From assembly GCA_938075305.1 (NCBI GenBank), contig CALJGV010000014.1:153484-217483 (forward strand): DNA of 64,000 bases, given 5' to 3'. The translations under genes were made by a program, and so were the position numbers. Each line of letters opens with the position of its first letter. Within the stretch, counting starts at the first letter, position 1. The notes below the pieces were generated by a model, which did not search any database, was not told the DNA's origin, and saw only the letters and a list, made by a program, of their open reading frames with translations. This DNA comes from an uncultured bacterium (GTDB taxonomy: Bacteria > Planctomycetota > UBA1135 > GCA-002686595). Positions 1 to 8,151 of this stretch are shown here, piece after piece.

Positions 1-2
1 TC

Positions 3-404
3 CCGGGCACCCTGCTGTTCGAGGGGCGCTCAAGCGGCCTGGAGGCCATGTCGTCCGACGGGGCGGCAGCGGAGGCTCTGGCCTTCGCGGTGCTCGCGGG
101 GCCGCTGGCGGTGTTCACCTCGCTTCCGTTCCTGCGCCTCGCCTTCTTCAGCCCCGGCGTCGCGGGTGGCCACGTGGAGGGGCGGCGCGCGAGCGCGCCG
201 CCCGCCATGATCGTCGCCCTCGCCCTGGCCGCCGGCGGGTTGATCGCCCTCGGCCTGGTCCCCTCGGCGCTCGCGCCGCTCCTGCCCACGGGGGCGGCTC
301 CGCCCGATCGCCTCCTGACCGCACCCCAGCAGCTCCAGATCCTCCTCGGGGCGGCGCTCTTGGCGCGGATCGTCCGGCGCGAAAGGTCCACCTCACCGGC
401 CTAG
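3..404 (+). CDS. C-terminal end of a multi-pass membrane protein, possibly a proton-conducting antiporter subunit (5' truncated)
   Basis: The reading frame is open from the first bases of the window, so only the last ~133 residues are seen. They contain two long hydrophobic segments (around 75-125 and 205-285 nt) separated by a short polar loop with a basic GRR, then a soluble tail ending in RIVRRERS. The pattern of a helix ending in a conserved-looking LPFLRLAFF, a hydrophilic loop, a second helix ending in GLVPSAL and a short tail resembles the C-terminus of NuoL/NuoM/MrpD-type proton-conducting subunits. That is a judgement of style only; any multi-pass transporter could look similar. An internal ATG at 48 exists, but the upstream codons continue the same composition. 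The EIIA-like gene follows after 19 nt, suggesting co-transcription. Confidence 0.4.
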   Translation, partial: PGTLLFEGRSSGLEAMSSDGAAAEALAFAVLAGPLAVFTSLPFLRLAFFSPGVAGGHVEGRRASAPPAMIVALALAAGGLIALGLVPSALAPLLPTGAAPPDRLLTAPQQLQILLGAALLARIVRRERSTSPA

Positions 405-423
405 GGCCGTTATCCTCCGGCCC

Positions 424-891
424 ATGGGACCGAGCGAACTCTTCCAACCCGAGGATCTCCTCCTGGGGTTCGAACCCGCGGACAAGTGGGAGGCGATCCA
501 CTCGCTCGTGGATCACCTGGTGGAGCGCGGGCGGCTGAGCCCGGACGCCTCGGAGACGGTTCGCGAGGCGGTCCTCGGCCGGGAGCGCTCGATGTCCACC
601 GGAATGGAGCTGGGCGTCGCCATCCCGCACGCCGCGGTGGACGATCTTCCCGAGATCGTCGGGGCCATGGGGGTGGTGCAGCGAGACGGCGGCCTCGACT
701 TCGAGTCCATCGACGGCCAGCCGACGCGTGTCGTCGTGCTCCTCGTGATCCCCAAGGCCCAGAAGCTGCTCCACATTCGCACCCTCGCGGACATCGCCAG
801 GGTGCTGGCCAAGGACTCCGTGCGCGAGCGGCTGCTGGCCACCGCCGACGCCGAGGAAGCGCTAGCCGCGCTCATCGCGGGAACGTCCTGA
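424..891 (+). CDS. PTS EIIA domain protein (nitrogen/fructose type)
   Basis: A 155-residue single-domain protein of the PtsN/EIIA-Fru family, which accepts a phosphoryl group from HPr-type carriers on one histidine. The family signature around the active histidine is present as GVAIPHAAVDDL, with His69 as the expected phosphorylation site. The rest of the domain is recognisable: an N-terminal helix pair, a VVLLVIPK strand and a hydrophobic LHIRTLADIARVL helix. The length equals that of a complete EIIA-Ntr. It starts at an ATG 19 nt after the membrane protein and ends facing the TsaC-phosphatase gene, with 51 nt between the two stops. No other PTS component lies in the window, so a regulatory rather than sugar-transport role is more likely. 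Regulation of the upstream membrane protein is a possibility, not something shown here. Confidence 0.85.
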   Translation: MGPSELFQPEDLLLGFEPADKWEAIHSLVDHLVERGRLSPDASETVREAVLGRERSMSTGMELGVAIPHAAVDDLPEIVGAMGVVQRDGGLDFESIDGQPTRVVVLLVIPKAQKLLHIRTLADIARVLAKDSVRERLLATADAEEALAALIAGTS

Positions 892-942
892 TCCCCCGGG
901 GGTGGGCCGCCCTCCACGGGCCCTCCGGATGACCCCCGCGGC

Positions 943-2049
943 TCAGCTCGGCGACGGGCCGACCCAGTCCGCCATGCGCGCGTCCACCATGCGGGAGATG
1001 GCGTCGGCTGTCTGGCGGTAGAGCTCGAGCGAACCGCCGAAGGGATCGGGGACGTCTTCCCCGGCGGGGTCGAGGAGCTCGACGTTGGCTGCGGCGCCCG
1101 CGGGCAGCATCGAGAGGAGCGCGTCGCGATGCGACGCGGTCATGCAGTAGACGCGGTCCTGGTCAGCGACGAGCGCCTCGAGGGCCGGGGTGGAGCGGTG
1201 ATCCCCGAGGGGGATGTCGCGCTCCGCGAGGGCCTCGATCGCCTGAGGTGACGCCGGAGAACCGGGCCCGGCGTAGACCCCGGCGGATCCGATCCTGAAG
1301 CCGAAGTCGGCCTCGTCTTTGGCCTCCAGCGCGCTGCGGAGCGCCGTGCGAGCCAGGGCCTCGGCCATGGGGCTGCGGCAGGTGTTGCCCGTGCAGACGA
1401 AAAGCAGCCGCTGGCCGGCCGTGCGCTTGATCTCTTCCATGGTGACGATTCCCTCTCGCAAGAGTTCTATCCCACCGGGGCCGAGCCGCGCCACCGTGGA
1501 GGCCTCGCCAAGGGCGCACGGGCCTCCGTCGAGCACGGCGGCCAGTTCACCACCGGCGAAGATTTGACGAACCGTCTCGGCGTCGGTGGCGGGGGCCTCG
1601 CCCGCTCGGTTGGCGCTGGTCATGACCACCGGGAAGGGGGCGGCGCTGAGGACCGCGCCGGTGGCCTCATGGGCCGGGGCCCGGACCCCGGTCCATCCGT
1701 CGGCCGTGATGAGCTCGAGGCCTGGGGCCGTGGAGCGGACCACGAGCGTGAGAGGGCCGGGCCAGTACCGCTCCGTCGCCCGCTCGACCAGCGCCGGCAG
1801 CGCGGCGCGCCCGGCGAGGGCCTCCGTGCCGCCCACGTGCCAGGTGTACGGCCGGGGGGCACTCGTCCCCTTGACGGTGGCCAGGCGCTCGAGGGCCTCG
1901 GGCTGGTCGGCCCGCACGGCGAGGCCATAGACGGTCTCCGTGGGCATGGAGACGACCGCGCCGGCCTCCAGGGCCCGTACGAGGCGCTGGATGACATCCT
2001 CGGTCGGGCGGTGGCCGGCCTGGACGGTGAGGTGGTCTGACTCGCTCAA
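943..2049 (-). CDS. Fusion protein: threonylcarbamoyl-AMP synthase (TsaC/Sua5/YrdC) + low-molecular-weight protein phosphatase
   Basis: A 368-residue two-domain protein. Residues ~13-205 are a YrdC/TsaC domain, which makes threonylcarbamoyl-AMP for the t6A37 tRNA modification: PTETVYGLA (36-44), TSAN (144-147) and STVARLG (184-190) are visible. Residues ~213-362 are a low-molecular-weight tyrosine/arginine phosphatase domain with the P-loop VCTGNTCRSP, catalytic Cys219 and Arg225 (CX5R), and a DPFGGS loop supplying the general acid Asp335. Both halves look complete and catalytically intact. In Bacillus the separate genes ywlC (sua5) and ywlE (phosphatase) are neighbours, so a fusion fits a known association. 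The gene is convergent with the EIIA gene and divergent from the histidine kinase, with 59 nt between starts that must hold both promoters. Confidence 0.9.
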   Translation of the reverse strand: MSESDHLTVQAGHRPTEDVIQRLVRALEAGAVVSMPTETVYGLAVRADQPEALERLATVKGTSAPRPYTWHVGGTEALAGRAALPALVERATERYWPGPLTLVVRSTAPGLELITADGWTGVRAPAHEATGAVLSAAPFPVVMTSANRAGEAPATDAETVRQIFAGGELAAVLDGGPCALGEASTVARLGPGGIELLREGIVTMEEIKRTAGQRLLFVCTGNTCRSPMAEALARTALRSALEAKDEADFGFRIGSAGVYAGPGSPASPQAIEALAERDIPLGDHRSTPALEALVADQDRVYCMTASHRDALLSMLPAGAAANVELLDPAGEDVPDPFGGSLELYRQTADAISRMVDARMADWVGPSPS

Positions 2050-2108
2050 AGGGAGGTCACGGGGAGGCCGTGTGCGGTTAGTCTGCCGCCGGGCCCCCGT
2101 GCTTCGCG

Positions 2109-2972
2109 ATGATTTTGGTCGATCCGCGGGCCCCTGTCATGGAAGAGGAGATCGATTGGGACAGCCGGCCTCCCGTGGGCCCGGTGGAGGAGGTCAGCGG
2201 GCGGCGACGGATGCTCGCGCGTCTGGCCGGTGGCCTCGCGCACGAGATCAAGAACCCGCTCTCGACCATGGCCATCAACCTGACCCTGCTCGAGGAGGAG
2301 TTCCAGCCGGCACCCGGTGGGGACGGCGGTCAATCGCCCGCGGAGAAGCGCTCGCTCAAGCGGGTGAAGACGCTCCAGCGGGAGGTGACGCGGCTGGAGG
2401 GGATCCTCGAGGACTTCCTGCGCTTCGCGCGGGGGGGCGACATCAACCGAGCGCCGGCGGACCTGGTGGGGCTGGTCCGGGACGCCCTGGAGTTCGCCGA
2501 GCCCGAGCTGGAGACCGAAGGGGTGAGGCTGCACGCCCTTCTGCCCGGGTCGCTCCCGCTCGTGATGCTCGACGGAGGGACGTTCCGTCAGGCGCTCCTG
2601 AACCTGATCGTCAACGCCCGGCAGGCGATGCCAGGCGGCGGGGAGCTCATCGTCGAGCTGCGCCGTGACGGGCCGAGAGCGGAGCTGACGATCACCGACT
2701 CGGGAGTCGGGATGTCGCCGGCCCAGCTCGAGCAGTGCTTCGACCTCTACTACTCGACCAAGCGCAACGGGACGGGACTGGGGCTCGCCACGGTCAAGCG
2801 CATCATCGAGATGCACGATGGGGAGATCGGCGTCATGAGTGAGGAGGGGCGTGGGACCCGCTTCGTGATGTGGCTGCCGCTCCTGCAGGAGATCCGGCCT
2901 TCTCGCTCCGGGGCAGACGAACAGGACGAGGCCGGCCGGACGCCGGGCGATCCAGGAGATACCGATGAGTGA
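2109..2972 (+). CDS. Soluble sensor histidine kinase, NtrB/ZraS-like
   Basis: A 287-residue transmitter-only kinase that autophosphorylates on histidine and passes the phosphate to the adjacent response regulator. The H-box LAHEIKNPLSTMAINL contains His45, the HisKA dimerisation helices span ~32-115, and a HATPase domain follows with an N-box (LIVNARQAMPGG), G1 (DSGVGMS) and G2 (GTGLGLA). There is no transmembrane segment and almost no sensor domain: only about 30 acidic, proline-containing residues precede the H-box. The input must therefore come from a partner protein or a cytoplasmic cue. The start codon is ATG; the end overlaps the regulator by 8 nt, so the two are translationally coupled. 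NtrB-family kinases typically pair with sigma-54 activators, as here. Confidence 0.93.
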   Translation: MILVDPRAPVMEEEIDWDSRPPVGPVEEVSGRRRMLARLAGGLAHEIKNPLSTMAINLTLLEEEFQPAPGGDGGQSPAEKRSLKRVKTLQREVTRLEGILEDFLRFARGGDINRAPADLVGLVRDALEFAEPELETEGVRLHALLPGSLPLVMLDGGTFRQALLNLIVNARQAMPGGGELIVELRRDGPRAELTITDSGVGMSPAQLEQCFDLYYSTKRNGTGLGLATVKRIIEMHDGEIGVMSEEGRGTRFVMWLPLLQEIRPSRSGADEQDEAGRTPGDPGDTDE

Positions 2973-4374
2973 CGCGAGCGCGGGGAAGATCCTGATCATC
3001 GACGACGACGAGGGCCATGGTGAGGCCCTCGGCGACGGGCTGGAGATCGACGGGTACGACTGCACGGTGGTCGGGTCCGGAGGTGAGGGTGTGAAGGCCC
3101 TGGAGGAAGTCGTGTTCGACGCGGTGCTCACGGACCTGGTCATGCATGACCGCTCCGGCCTCGAGGTCCTGCAGGAGGCCAAGCGACTGACGCCGGAGAC
3201 GCCCGTGCTCCTGATCACGGGGCACGCCACGGTCGAGACCGCCGTGGACGCCATGCGGGAGGGGGCTGAGGACTACCTGAGTAAGCCGGTCAAGCTCGCC
3301 GAGCTTCGGGCCAAGCTCTCGCGTGCGATCGAGAAGGGTCGGCTGCGCCGGGACAACGAGACCCTGCGGTCCGAGAACGTCGAGCTCCGCCGCCAGTTCG
3401 ACAAGAGCTTCGGCTTCGACGGGCTGCGAGGACACTCCAAGGAGATGACTCGGGTCTTCGAGATCCTCGCGCGGGTGGCGCCCACCAGCGCGACCGTGCT
3501 GATCCTCGGGGAGAGCGGGACCGGCAAGGAGCTCATCGCCCGGGCCATCCACACCAACAGCGACCGCCGGGACCAGAACTTCGTCGCGGTCAACTGCGCC
3601 GCGCTCACGGACGGGCTCATCGAGTCCGAGCTGTTCGGTCACGTGAAGGGGGCCTTCACCGGAGCGCTGAGCGACAAGGAGGGGCGGGTGGCGTATGCCG
3701 ACGGTGGAACCCTCTTCCTGGACGAGATCGGGGATATGCCCCTGGCGACCCAGGCCAAGCTGCTGCGGGTCCTGGAGGCCCGAGAGGTGGTGCAGGTCGG
3801 AGGTAACGACCCGCGTGCGGTGGACATTCGCCTGGTGGCGGCGACCAACCGCAACCTGCGGGAGATGGTCCAGGACGGCGAGTTCCGCGAGGACCTGTTC
3901 CACCGTCTCCAGGTCGTGGAGCTCATGCTTCCCCCGCTCCGGGAGCGGACGGGGGACGTGCCCCTCCTCATCGATCACTTCATCGACGAGTTCCGGGGGC
4001 TACATGGCCGAGAGGTGGAGGGCATCTCTCCCGAGGCGCGCGCGCTTCTCGCCCGCTATCGCTGGCCTGGGAACGTGCGGGAGCTCCGCAACGCCGTGGA
4101 GAACATGGTCCTCCTCGCTGGAGGGGCGACGCTCTCGGTGGACGATGTCCCCGAGTCGATCAGGGCCGCGACCGGCGCGGGTGCGGGAGACAGCGGCGCG
4201 GCCACGGGGGGCGGCGGCTACGACCTCGCGGGCCGCTCCCTGGATGAGGTGGAGCGCGCGTTGATCCGTGCGAACCTCGAGCTCATGGACGGCAACCGGA
4301 AGAAGGCGGCCGAGGTGATGGGGATCGGAGAGCGGACGCTCTACCGCAAGATCAAGGAGTACGGCCTCTCCTAG
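2965..4374 (+). CDS. Sigma-54-dependent response regulator, NtrC family
   Basis: A 469-residue activator with the complete NtrC architecture. The receiver domain (~8-120) has the acidic pair in IIDDDE and phosphoacceptor Asp57 in LTDLVM. The AAA+ domain (~142-375) has Walker A GESGTGK at 182-188, the sigma-54-contacting GAFTGA loop at 229-234, Walker B GGTLFLDEIG, and RWPGNVRELRNAVENM near the end. A C-terminal Fis-type helix-turn-helix (GNRKKAAEVMGIGERTLYRK) binds DNA. It is co-transcribed with the kinase gene (8-nt overlap), and an AGGAG sits 6 nt before its ATG. The linker at ~395-415 is rich in Gly and Ala. Its targets are not evident; I found no convincing -24/-12 promoter by eye. Its stop shares a CTAG with the convergent downstream gene. 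Confidence 0.95.
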   Translation: MSDASAGKILIIDDDEGHGEALGDGLEIDGYDCTVVGSGGEGVKALEEVVFDAVLTDLVMHDRSGLEVLQEAKRLTPETPVLLITGHATVETAVDAMREGAEDYLSKPVKLAELRAKLSRAIEKGRLRRDNETLRSENVELRRQFDKSFGFDGLRGHSKEMTRVFEILARVAPTSATVLILGESGTGKELIARAIHTNSDRRDQNFVAVNCAALTDGLIESELFGHVKGAFTGALSDKEGRVAYADGGTLFLDEIGDMPLATQAKLLRVLEAREVVQVGGNDPRAVDIRLVAATNRNLREMVQDGEFREDLFHRLQVVELMLPPLRERTGDVPLLIDHFIDEFRGLHGREVEGISPEARALLARYRWPGNVRELRNAVENMVLLAGGATLSVDDVPESIRAATGAGAGDSGAATGGGGYDLAGRSLDEVERALIRANLELMDGNRKKAAEVMGIGERTLYRKIKEYGLS

Positions 4375-4853
4375 GCTCGCCCGCGGGCGGAGTGGTTGAC
4401 CTCGCGGGAGCGGATCACCTTCCAGGTCCCGCGCAGCAGGCGCAGGTCCAGCACGGCCTCGAGGTCCCAGTAGGGCTGGGGCGCCTGCCCGGGGACGCGC
4501 TTCTTCAGGAGGCAGCAGAGGCGGATGGTGCAGATCGCATCGTCGCCCTCGCTGTCGGTGGACAGGAACTCAATTCCGGTCGACGGATCGAACTCGAGAA
4601 CGAGGTCCTCCGTGCCCTCCCGGAGCGCTGAGCGCAGGTCGCGGTAATCCAGCCCGGTGTCCTCGTCCATGTACTTGCGAGACACATAGCGGCCGAGATC
4701 GCCCCCGCCGGTGTCCATGACGGACTCGGCCATGGCGGCCATCTGGCGCTGAACCTGCTTTTCTCGGTCCCCGACGCCAGCCATGATCCGGCTGCCCCCG
4801 ATCACGATGAGGATCAGACCGAGCACGGACCAGATCACGGTCGAGAGTCTCAT
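4371..4853 (-). CDS. Small membrane-anchored protein of unknown function
   Basis: I do not recognise this 160-residue protein. It has one N-terminal hydrophobic helix (residues ~5-22, VIWSVLGLILIVIGG), then a soluble, mostly acidic domain with alternating strand-like stretches ending in LDLRLLRGTWKVIRSREV. That W-K-V-x-R strand with preceding VLDLRL resembles the last strands of NTF2/SnoaL-like folds, but the match is weak. The ATG at 4853 is chosen because upstream in-frame codons run antisense through the methyltransferase gene and have no protein-like character. The topology suggests a short cytoplasmic N-terminus and an extracytoplasmic domain. The stop codon overlaps the stop of the NtrC-like gene in a shared CTAG, so transcription from the two sides must collide here. 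Confidence 0.65.
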   Translation of the reverse strand: MRLSTVIWSVLGLILIVIGGSRIMAGVGDREKQVQRQMAAMAESVMDTGGGDLGRYVSRKYMDEDTGLDYRDLRSALREGTEDLVLEFDPSTGIEFLSTDSEGDDAICTIRLCCLLKKRVPGQAPQPYWDLEAVLDLRLLRGTWKVIRSREVNHSARGRA

Positions 4854-5118
4854 GGGAGGAAGGGGGCGGTGGGGCGGCGCGTCCGCGAGGTTCGGCGCGC
4901 TGAGAGCGGAGGCGAATCGCGCCTTCGAGCAGGGTAGACTTCCGTCGAGCCATGAGCGCCCCATGGGCGTCCCAAAATGGCGAACTCGCCCCGGATGGGG
5001 CGTCCGCAACGGATGATCCGCAAGCACCGACAACGAGGCCACAGGGGACCGGTCACGGGGACAGGCATCCGCGTGGCCGCCCGGGCGGCTCAAGTGGATC
5101 CGGAGGGTGCCTGAGGCC

Positions 5119-5913
5119 ATGTTCAAGAAGGCTCTCTGGCTCGCCGAGAAGGTGCGACGCCGCTTCGCCCCGGACGTGCCCACCCGTTCCCTCGGAGAGT
5201 GGGAGGCCCGCCACGAGGAGACGGTCCGTGAGGCTGTGGACTCGGTCCTGCCGTACCTCCCCGAGGACGGGGTGTTCCTGGACATCGGGGCGAACATCGG
5301 GATCTTCACCCGGCTCCTCAGGGAGCAGCGTCCGGGCGCCACCGGACTGCTCTTCGAGCCCGTGGCCCGCTACGCCGAGATGTGCCGGGAGCGCTTCGCC
5401 GGGGACGGGGGGCTCGAGGTCGTGCACGCGGCCATGGGGGACGAGGACGCCGTCCGAACCATCTACAAGGCCGCGCATAACTACGGGGCTAACTCGCTCA
5501 TCACCGAGATCATGTTCGATCGCCGTCCCAACTCCGCCGTGCGGCCGGACACGGTCATCGAGGAGGAGGAGATCCGGCTCCTCGACGGTTCGCGATGGCT
5601 CCTCGAGCGGGGTATCGAGCACGTGGACGTCATCAAGACGGACACGGAGGGGTACGACTACGCGGTCCTGGACGGGCTGCGTGACTGGCTGGTGCGTACG
5701 GGCTGCCGCCCGGTCCTTCACGTGGAGCTCCTGGCTGAGGACTACCACCCCTTGGCGGAGCGCCAGCGTGCCGCCCTCGACGCCTACGTGCCCCTGGGCT
5801 ATCAGGCGGTGGACCTCGAGCGGGACCTCTCGGGGACCGTGGGCGATGTGCTGCTGATCCCCGAGGGCCGGCAGCCGCTGGGCGGGCCGCAGCGAGGCGC
5901 GCCGAGGTCGTGA
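5119..5913 (+). CDS. FkbM-family SAM-dependent methyltransferase
   Basis: A 264-residue methyltransferase of the FkbM family, which methylates sugars or other small hydroxylated substrates and is common in glycan clusters. The SAM-binding motif I is VFLDIGANIGIFTRLL, followed by LLFEPVARYAEMC (the acidic residue that binds the ribose) and the FkbM signature VDVIKTDTEGYDYAVLDGL. A GTG at 5107 could add four residues, but a GGAGG lies 12 nt before the ATG at 5119 and directly abuts the GTG, so I prefer the ATG. It is the first gene of a run of three whose stops and starts overlap by 4 nt (FkbM, flippase, HAD phosphatase). Around 265 nt separate it from the divergent small membrane protein, enough for promoters in both directions. 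Confidence 0.88.
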   Translation: MFKKALWLAEKVRRRFAPDVPTRSLGEWEARHEETVREAVDSVLPYLPEDGVFLDIGANIGIFTRLLREQRPGATGLLFEPVARYAEMCRERFAGDGGLEVVHAAMGDEDAVRTIYKAAHNYGANSLITEIMFDRRPNSAVRPDTVIEEEEIRLLDGSRWLLERGIEHVDVIKTDTEGYDYAVLDGLRDWLVRTGCRPVLHVELLAEDYHPLAERQRAALDAYVPLGYQAVDLERDLSGTVGDVLLIPEGRQPLGGPQRGAPRS

Positions 5914-7268
5914 GCGGCGAGTCCCCCTCCAGGGTGCGGCGCGCGCTCGGCAGCCGCTTCCTGCGCGAGTCGAGCACGCTCCAGCTGGGGGCCCTCTTGG
6001 TGGCGGTGAGCAACCTGTTGGGGGCCGTGGTCATGACCCACGTCCTCGGCGCCTACGAGCTGTCGATCTTCTACCTGGGGGTGAGCACCTACTCGCTCCT
6101 CTGGGCGCTCCTGAACCTGGGCCTGGCCAACGTGGTCACCAAGCGCATCGCGGCCGCGATCCGGAGCGGGTCGGAGGAGCTGATCCGCGGCTGGATGGGG
6201 GTCTTCGTGCGGCTGTCCGTGGCCCTCGCCACCGTCGCGTTCCTCGCGGGCCTGCTCCTCTTCCCGCTCGGCGCTGGCCTCGCCTTCAAGGGCGACGGGC
6301 CACGGATCGCCCAGCTCGCGAGCACCCTCGTGCTGGTACCCCTGCTGGATGTGCCCCGGATCGTGTGCTCCGCGGCGCTCCAGGGCGAGCGGCGCATGTC
6401 CGCCCTGGCGAGGGTGGACCTCGGGCACGAGCTCTGCCGACTGGTCCTCGTGGTCTCGGGCGCGCTGATCGTCGGTGACGCCTGGGGGGCTGTCCTGGGG
6501 CTCCTGGTCTCGTCGTTCTGCGGCAGCCTGATCGCCTTCGATGCCTACGGCAGGGAGCGGCGGCGCGAGGGCTCGCTCCTTCCGTCGCTGACCGGCGCAG
6601 CGCGGTCCACCTCGGTTCCGGCTCGCGCGGCTCTCCAGGAGGGGATCCAGGTGGGGCTGGTGCGCAACGTCGACTCGCTCGGAGTGCAGACCCTCCCCAC
6701 GTTGATCCTGGGGAGCCTCGGCGACCCAGGGTGGGTGGCCTACCTGCGGATCGCCCAGCGCCTGGTGTCCGTGGCCCGGGTGATCATGCAGGGCATCAAC
6801 CGCACCGCCCTGCCCGCGCTCTCGCAGCTCGCTGGCGTGAAGGACGTGGCCGGGCTCCGTGGGACCTACTGGAAGGCGAGCCTGCTCTCCGGGGCGACCA
6901 TCACTGCGGGGCTGCTGCTCTCGCTCCCCGTCCTCCCGCTCGTCCTCCCCAGGCTCTTCCCGCCCGACTTCGTCGAGCCCCTGTGGACGATGATCCTGAT
7001 CCTCACCCCCGGCCTCTGCGTGGTGAGCTTCTCGGTGGCGAACGACGTCTTCTATCTCGTCACGGACCAGATGGGCGTCGCCATCCGGCTGTCCCTGCTG
7101 GGCCTCTGCGTGAACACCGCCCAGGTCGCCTTCTTCGCCTGGTGGCTGCCGACGATCGGTGTGGCGATCGGACTGACGGTCACCTGTCTTTGGAGCCTGG
7201 TCCACGTGGGATACGCGTGGTTCTGGTTCCGCAGGCACCCCGAGCTGCAACCCCTGGAGGCCAGTTGA
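5910..7268 (+). CDS. Oligosaccharide flippase family protein (Wzx-like, MOP superfamily)
   Basis: A 452-residue integral membrane protein with about 12-14 hydrophobic segments, typical of Wzx/MATE-type flippases that move lipid-linked oligosaccharides across the inner membrane. The N-terminus, with a basic stretch followed by LQLGALLVAVSNLLGAVV and then MTHVLGAYELSIFYLG, is the usual start of this family, in which a helix carrying G-A-Y-x-x-S precedes the second helix. The start is GTG within a GTGA overlap with the FkbM stop. The end overlaps the next gene by TTGA. Neighbouring glycan-related genes support export of a modified polysaccharide or glycolipid, but no glycosyltransferase or polymerase lies in view, so the substrate cannot be named. 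Confidence 0.88.
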   Translation: MSGESPSRVRRALGSRFLRESSTLQLGALLVAVSNLLGAVVMTHVLGAYELSIFYLGVSTYSLLWALLNLGLANVVTKRIAAAIRSGSEELIRGWMGVFVRLSVALATVAFLAGLLLFPLGAGLAFKGDGPRIAQLASTLVLVPLLDVPRIVCSAALQGERRMSALARVDLGHELCRLVLVVSGALIVGDAWGAVLGLLVSSFCGSLIAFDAYGRERRREGSLLPSLTGAARSTSVPARAALQEGIQVGLVRNVDSLGVQTLPTLILGSLGDPGWVAYLRIAQRLVSVARVIMQGINRTALPALSQLAGVKDVAGLRGTYWKASLLSGATITAGLLLSLPVLPLVLPRLFPPDFVEPLWTMILILTPGLCVVSFSVANDVFYLVTDQMGVAIRLSLLGLCVNTAQVAFFAWWLPTIGVAIGLTVTCLWSLVHVGYAWFWFRRHPELQPLEAS

Positions 7269-7969
7269 CCGACGCGCTCCGATCCACCAAGGCCGTCCTG
7301 TTCGACCTTGACGGGACCCTCTACCGGCTGGCGCCCATGCGCCGCCGGATGCTCCTCGAGCTCCTGCGGTGGGGCGCGGTCCACCCCTTCGCGTTCCCCC
7401 GATTGATGGCGCGACTGCGGGAGTTCCGTACGGCACGGGAGGAGCTCCGGGACTTCGCAGGGGACGACCAGCCCCTCGACAAGGTGCAGTACGAGGTCCC
7501 GGCCAGCCGGCTCGGTGTCTCCCCGGAGGAGCTGCGGGGGCTGGTTCAGGAGTGGATGTTCGAGCGACCGCTTCCCTTCCTGGCGACGGCAGCCTGGCCG
7601 GGACTCAGGGAGATCCTGGTCGAGCTGAGGTCCACCGGGAGGCCGCTGGGGGTGTTCTCCGACTACGATCCGGATCGCAAGCTCGAGGCGCTCGGGGTGC
7701 GGGACCTGTTCGACGTGACCCTGGCGGCGACCGACGCGGAGGTGAACCGCTTCAAGCCCCACCCCCGTGGATTCCTCGTGGGGGCCGAGCGCCTCGGGGT
7801 GGACCCCTGCGACGTGCTGTACGTGGGGGACCGAGCGGAGGTGGACGGGGCCGGGGCGACCGCCGCCGGAATGGCGAGCGTGATCATCACGGGAGGCGTC
7901 GGGGAAGACCCTCGATCGCGCCGAATTGATGGCTTCGAGGGCCTGTCTGGATTATTTTCTCCTCCCTAA
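7265..7969 (+). CDS. HAD-superfamily hydrolase (phosphatase)
   Basis: A 234-residue HAD phosphatase with all four motifs: motif I VLFDLDGTLY (nucleophile Asp14, acid/base Asp16), motif II in VFSDYD, the lysine of motif III in RFKPHP, and motif IV YVGDRAEVDGAGA. A helical C1 cap (~25-100) is present. The likely start is TTG at 7265, forming a 4-nt TTGA overlap with the flippase stop; earlier in-frame codons lie inside the flippase gene and are unrelated in character. Tight coupling suggests action on a phosphorylated sugar or lipid intermediate of the same pathway. The substrate of HAD proteins cannot be read from the motifs. Confidence 0.85.
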   Translation: MTDALRSTKAVLFDLDGTLYRLAPMRRRMLLELLRWGAVHPFAFPRLMARLREFRTAREELRDFAGDDQPLDKVQYEVPASRLGVSPEELRGLVQEWMFERPLPFLATAAWPGLREILVELRSTGRPLGVFSDYDPDRKLEALGVRDLFDVTLAATDAEVNRFKPHPRGFLVGAERLGVDPCDVLYVGDRAEVDGAGATAAGMASVIITGGVGEDPRSRRIDGFEGLSGLFSPP

Positions 7970-8151
7970 CCCGGGCCCTGCTTTGTGGGCTGGCCCGAAA
8001 GAGCCCCCCTGCTGACCCCCGCTTCGGCGGTCCCCAACGGAATCAAATCGAGCGCGGTGTCACCCGCGGCTGTCCCTGATGTAGAAGGGTTGCCGTGCTG
8101 CCAGTGGCCGACCGCCTATCGCACGCTGCCATGGTAGAAATGAGGGATCGT

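Noticed and set aside
466..480. GGTTCGAACC, a possible tRNA T-arm
   Set aside because: It lies inside the EIIA coding frame, no acceptor or anticodon stem can be built around it, and the codons read naturally there.
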